Program-made: the position numbers and the translations under genes
DNA from: Umbilicaria muhlenbergii
Taxonomy: Eukaryota; Ascomycota; Lecanoromycetes; Umbilicariales; Umbilicariaceae
Direction: 5' to 3'
DNA length: 64,000 nt
NCBI GenBank assembly: GCA_000611775.1
Contig: KK106982.1
Span: 868,001-932,000, forward strand
Notes under the pieces: model-generated
Seen by the model: the letters and a program-made list of their open reading frames with translations, nothing else
What the model was told of the DNA's origin: nothing
The model's database searches: none
In this document: positions 60,360 through 64,000 of the stretch, piece after piece
How positions within the stretch are numbered: position 1 is the first letter of the stretch
Layout: every line of letters begins with the position of its first letter

Positions 60360-61104
60360 GGTAAATCAGCGTTTTTAGCGTGTCTGGGTACGGTACGGTA
60401 TGGGCATCACAAGACAGTGGTCCGAGCATGCTGTGGACCCACACTGGTGCAACCTAAAGATCATGGGGACCGTTGGAGAGATCCGCCAGTGCCGCCCTAA
60501 GATTGCGTTCGGTATTTACACCCGTCATCCGTCGCCTAAGCCTATCAACTCAAGGCGTGCCTCCTCCCTCTTCCCTCTTCACTTTTCACTTTTCACCGCC
60601 ACATTAGTTTGATCAAACGACAGCGGCCCATAGCGTGCTGGTAACGGATGCTGATACCTCGCGGCAGTGGTGGGGACACTTTGCTCGTTTTGGGAGAGAT
60701 GTACACCGCTTCGTTCGGAGACGGGACCTCGTACTCCTGCCCCGAGTCTTTGAAGCGCGACAAGTGAAATCTCCAGTCTTGGATCGCATTGTGCCTCACA
60801 TGCCAAACTTGCTTTTTGCCGGTACCTTATCTCGCTTGATGCTTCAATCCGGCTGCTAAGCGCGTTCGGGGTTGAGTTCATGCACAAAAGCCTGGACCCA
60901 TGCAAAAGCTTGATTAGGCGAATATCTTTCCGTGCAAATTTCGATGTTTGCTGCAAGTTCTATTGCTGAAATCCACTTGATGTGGCTCGATATCAGGTGA
61001 CGCTTTCTGCTGGCCAGCGCTATATTTTGGAAGCGGTCATATGTCGCCCTGATATAAGAATCTGGCTGGACTGATCTCTATAGCAACCGCAGCTGTGAGG
61101 CAAG
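60360..61104. promoter_or_regulatory. Divergent promoter region, TRP channel / URA2
   Basis: About 745 bp between head-to-head genes; pyrimidine-rich near 60560-60600. No specific element assigned and no gene supported. Confidence 0.4.
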
Positions 61105-64000
61105 ATGCCTGGCTCAGCAGCTCCTGAGAGCGAGCGGTCCTCAACACCACGGTCACCAACTGCATTCAACAGACGGAATGTCTTCCTGTCAATGCCAGAT
61201 GGTCCGGCGTCTGCAGCTACTACGGGACTTCCAGATGGAGAGATTCCAAGTCCAAGACTGGCTCCCAAAACTACGAAAGGCCTGGGAATCAAAGCCCCAT
61301 ATTCCCCAGTGTCGGCGTCGATGAAGAATGGGAGAGACGAAAAGATGATATGTCTAGAACTGGAAGACGGCACGGTATACCAAGGGTACAGCTTTGGGGA
61401 AGACAAGAGTATTGGTGGAGAACTAGTTTTCCAGACAGGCATGGTGGGATATCCGGAGTCAGTGACAGATCCCTCATATAAGGGCCAGATCTTAGTGATC
61501 ACGTTCCCACTCGTCGGTAACTACGGAGTTCCTTCAAGGCAAGCAATGGATGAGCTCCTCCCAGATCTTCCCGCACACTTCGAGGCCGTCGAGATCCACA
61601 TCGCAGGGCTTGTCGTAGCATCATATTCTGGCGAGGATTTCTCACATCATCTAGCCGCCTCGTCTCTAGGGGCGTGGCTCAAGGAACAGGGAGTCCCCGC
61701 CATGTATGGTGTGGATACTCGTGCCTTGACGAAGAAGATCCGCGAGCAAGGTAGCATGCTAGGCAAGATGCTGTTGCAAACGGAGCCAGAATCCAACCGC
61801 TTCGCCAATGGACTCTCCGCTGCAAAGCACATCACTGGAGGAGGGTCAAGTGACGATTGGCGGGCAGATTATGAGCGAATTGATTGGGTCAACCCTAACA
61901 CAACGAATTTGGTGGCGGATGGTTAGTTATGACTCTACCGGTTTGAAAAGTGGTTGGACTCTGACACATCGTCCCAGTCTCAACTCGGAAACCCCGTCTA
62001 TATTCGCCACCTGTGCCCATTGCTCTAAAGCATCCATCTGGCCGAGCTGTGCGTGTAATCTGCGTTGATGTGGGTCTGAAGTACAACCAGCTGAGGTGTC
62101 TTGTGTCAAGAGGTGTAGAGGTGATGGTTGTTCCGTGGGATTATGACTTTCCGAAACTCGCTGGCAAGGATTACGACGGTCTATTCATTTCCAATGGTCC
62201 TGGTGATCCCGCCACGCTTTCAAAGACCATCGAACATATCTCCATCTCCATAAAAGAGGGCAGGACCCCAATCTTTGGCATTTGCTTGGGTCACCAGCTA
62301 TTGGCACGTGCTGCAGGCGCCAGTACCATAAAAATGAAATTTGGTAACAGAGGCCACAATATTCCGTGCACAAATCTGCTATCTGGCAAATGCTATATAA
62401 CTTCGCAAAACCATGGATATGCAGTCGATGCTATGAGTCTTCCAACGGGCTGGGAAGAACTTTTTGTTAACGCTAATGATGGTAGTAACGAAGGGATACG
62501 GCATGTCGGCCGTCCGTACTTTAGCGTTCAATTTCACCCTGAAAGTACACCGGGACCGCGAGACACTGAGTTCCTTTTTGACGTCTTCATCGATACCATT
62601 AAACACAGCATGCAATCCGTGGAAACTCTGCTGCAACCAGTTGTGTTTCCAGGGGGCATTGCTGATGAGAACGAGAGGCTTCACCCACGGGTGCATGTGA
62701 AGAAGGTTCTTGTGCTCGGCAGCGGAGGTCTAAGTATCGGACAAGCCGGCGAATTTGACTACTCCGGTAGTCAAGCCATCAAAGCACTGAAACAAGAAGG
62801 CATCTACACTATTCTGATCAACCCTAATATAGCTACTATCCAGACGTCCAAAGGTTTAGCCGACAAGGTTTACTTCTTGCCTGTCGCAGCTGATTTTGTT
62901 CGGAAAGTTATCAAGCATGAACGACCAGATGCAATCTACGTAACTTTTGGTGGGCAAACTGCGCTGCAAGTCGGTATCCAGCTGAAGGACGAATTCGAAG
63001 CCCTTGGTGTAAAGGTTTTGGGCACACCTATTGAAACGATTATCACCACCGAAGATCGTGAGCTATTCGCCCGTAGCATGGAATCAATCGGCGAGAAGTG
63101 TGCCAAATCCGCCTCAGCTAGTTCAGTGGAGGAGGCTTTACGGGTCGTGAAAGACATCGGGTTTCCCGTCATCGTGCGGGCAGCGTATGCACTTGGAGGA
63201 CTTGGGAGCGGATTCGCTGACAACGACGAGCAGTTGGTGGACCTGTGCAATAAGGCGTTCGCTGCAAGTCCGCAGGTTCTCATCGAAAGAAGCATGAAAG
63301 GATGGAAGGAAATCGAATACGAAGTTGTCCGAGACGCTCGGGACAACTGCATCACAGTTTGCAATATGGAGAACTTTGATCCTTTGGGCATACACACCGG
63401 CGACTCTATTGTGGTGGCCCCCTCGCAAACCTTGTCGGACGAGGACTACAACATGCTGCGAACAACAGCAGTGAACGTTATTCGGCACCTTGGTGTGGTC
63501 GGCGAGTGTAACATACAATATGCCCTCAATCCTTTCTCCAGAGAATATTGCATCATCGAAGTCAACGCTCGGCTTTCAAGATCATCTGCATTGGCTTCGA
63601 AAGCCACTGGATATCCCCTAGCATTCATCGCAGCCAAGCTAGGTTTGGGTATTCCACTGAACGAGATCTCGAACACAGTGACGAAGGTGACTTGTGCCTG
63701 CTTTGAGCCCTCTCTGGATTACGTTGTCGTGAAGATTCCCAGGTGGGATCTTAAGAAATTCACTAGAGTCTCGACGCAGCTCAACTCATCTATGAAGAGT
63801 GTTGGAGAAGTCATGAGCATTGGGAGGACTTTCGAGGAAGCCATTCAAAAAGCCATCCGGGCTATTGACTTCCACAACCTTGGATTCAACGAAACTAATG
63901 CCCTTATGTCCATTGACAACGAACTACAGACTCCCTCGGATCAACGATTGTTTGCCATTGCGAATGCAATGCACTCAGGGTACACAGTGGAGAAGATCTG
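61105..64000 (+). CDS. ura2: URA2/pyrABCN multifunctional pyrimidine enzyme, 5' part
   Basis: Fused glutamine amidotransferase, carbamoyl-phosphate synthetase and, beyond the window, aspartate transcarbamylase, the first steps of UMP synthesis. Exons 61105-61921 and 61978-64000 (open to the edge). A roughly 70-residue leader precedes the GATase small-subunit domain ([40 protein letters not shown]). The 56-nt intron restores NLVADVSTRKP. The GATase triad region has GICLGHQL (Cys nucleophile) and SVQFHPEST. It runs without break into the CPSase ATP-grasp half ([58 protein letters not shown]). The fusion distinguishes it from the arginine-specific two-subunit enzyme. The 3' part is cut by the window end. 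Confidence 0.95.

Overview
The window is nuclear DNA of a filamentous ascomycete (Pezizomycotina). Genes are compact and carry short introns, mostly 46-100 nt, with clear branch points of the CTAAC/CTGAC type. Several proteins have recognisable filamentous-fungal architectures: a cytochrome P450 reductase, a Tao3/PAG1 scaffold, a fused GATase-CPSase (URA2/pyrABCN) and a peroxisomal Lon. I cannot place it to class or genus from sequence alone. Exon joins were worked out by hand. In every multi-exon gene reported as intact and complete, they give a total length divisible by three.

Left part, about 0-24 kb, is housekeeping: a two-RRM RNA-binding protein (-), NADPH-cytochrome P450 reductase (-), the very large Tao3/PAG1 morphogenesis scaffold (+), a type II membrane protein resembling a glycosyltransferase (-), mismatch repair MLH1 (+) and a GNAT acetyltransferase (-). 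An unresolved coding-like patch lies at 3.3-4.4 kb.

The middle, about 24-34 kb, is an accessory and partly decaying stretch. It holds an intact rhodopsin-type 7TM protein, a truncated methyltransferase relic, an intact P450, and an alpha/beta hydrolase pseudogene. The 3' part of the hydrolase has been flipped by a roughly 170-bp inversion. An 887-bp element with LTR-like ends, carrying a 27/54-bp minisatellite, sits directly after it. A P450, a methyltransferase and a hydrolase side by side suggest a former secondary-metabolism locus; this is inference.

From 34 to 48.5 kb the window is housekeeping again: isopentenyl-diphosphate isomerase, a DUF202 membrane protein, a MATE transporter, RPA32, the DBP10 helicase, Lon with its PTS1 signal on a separate last exon, and mitochondrial ribosomal protein uL23m.

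A second accessory patch lies at 48.7-53.6 kb. It holds two adjacent terminal-inverted-repeat DNA elements, a short ORF ending exactly at one of them, and a degenerate partial copy of the neighbouring 1060-aa orphan gene. The right end holds a 59-aa membrane protein, a 1203-aa TRP-like channel and the 5' part of URA2/pyrABCN, which runs off the window.
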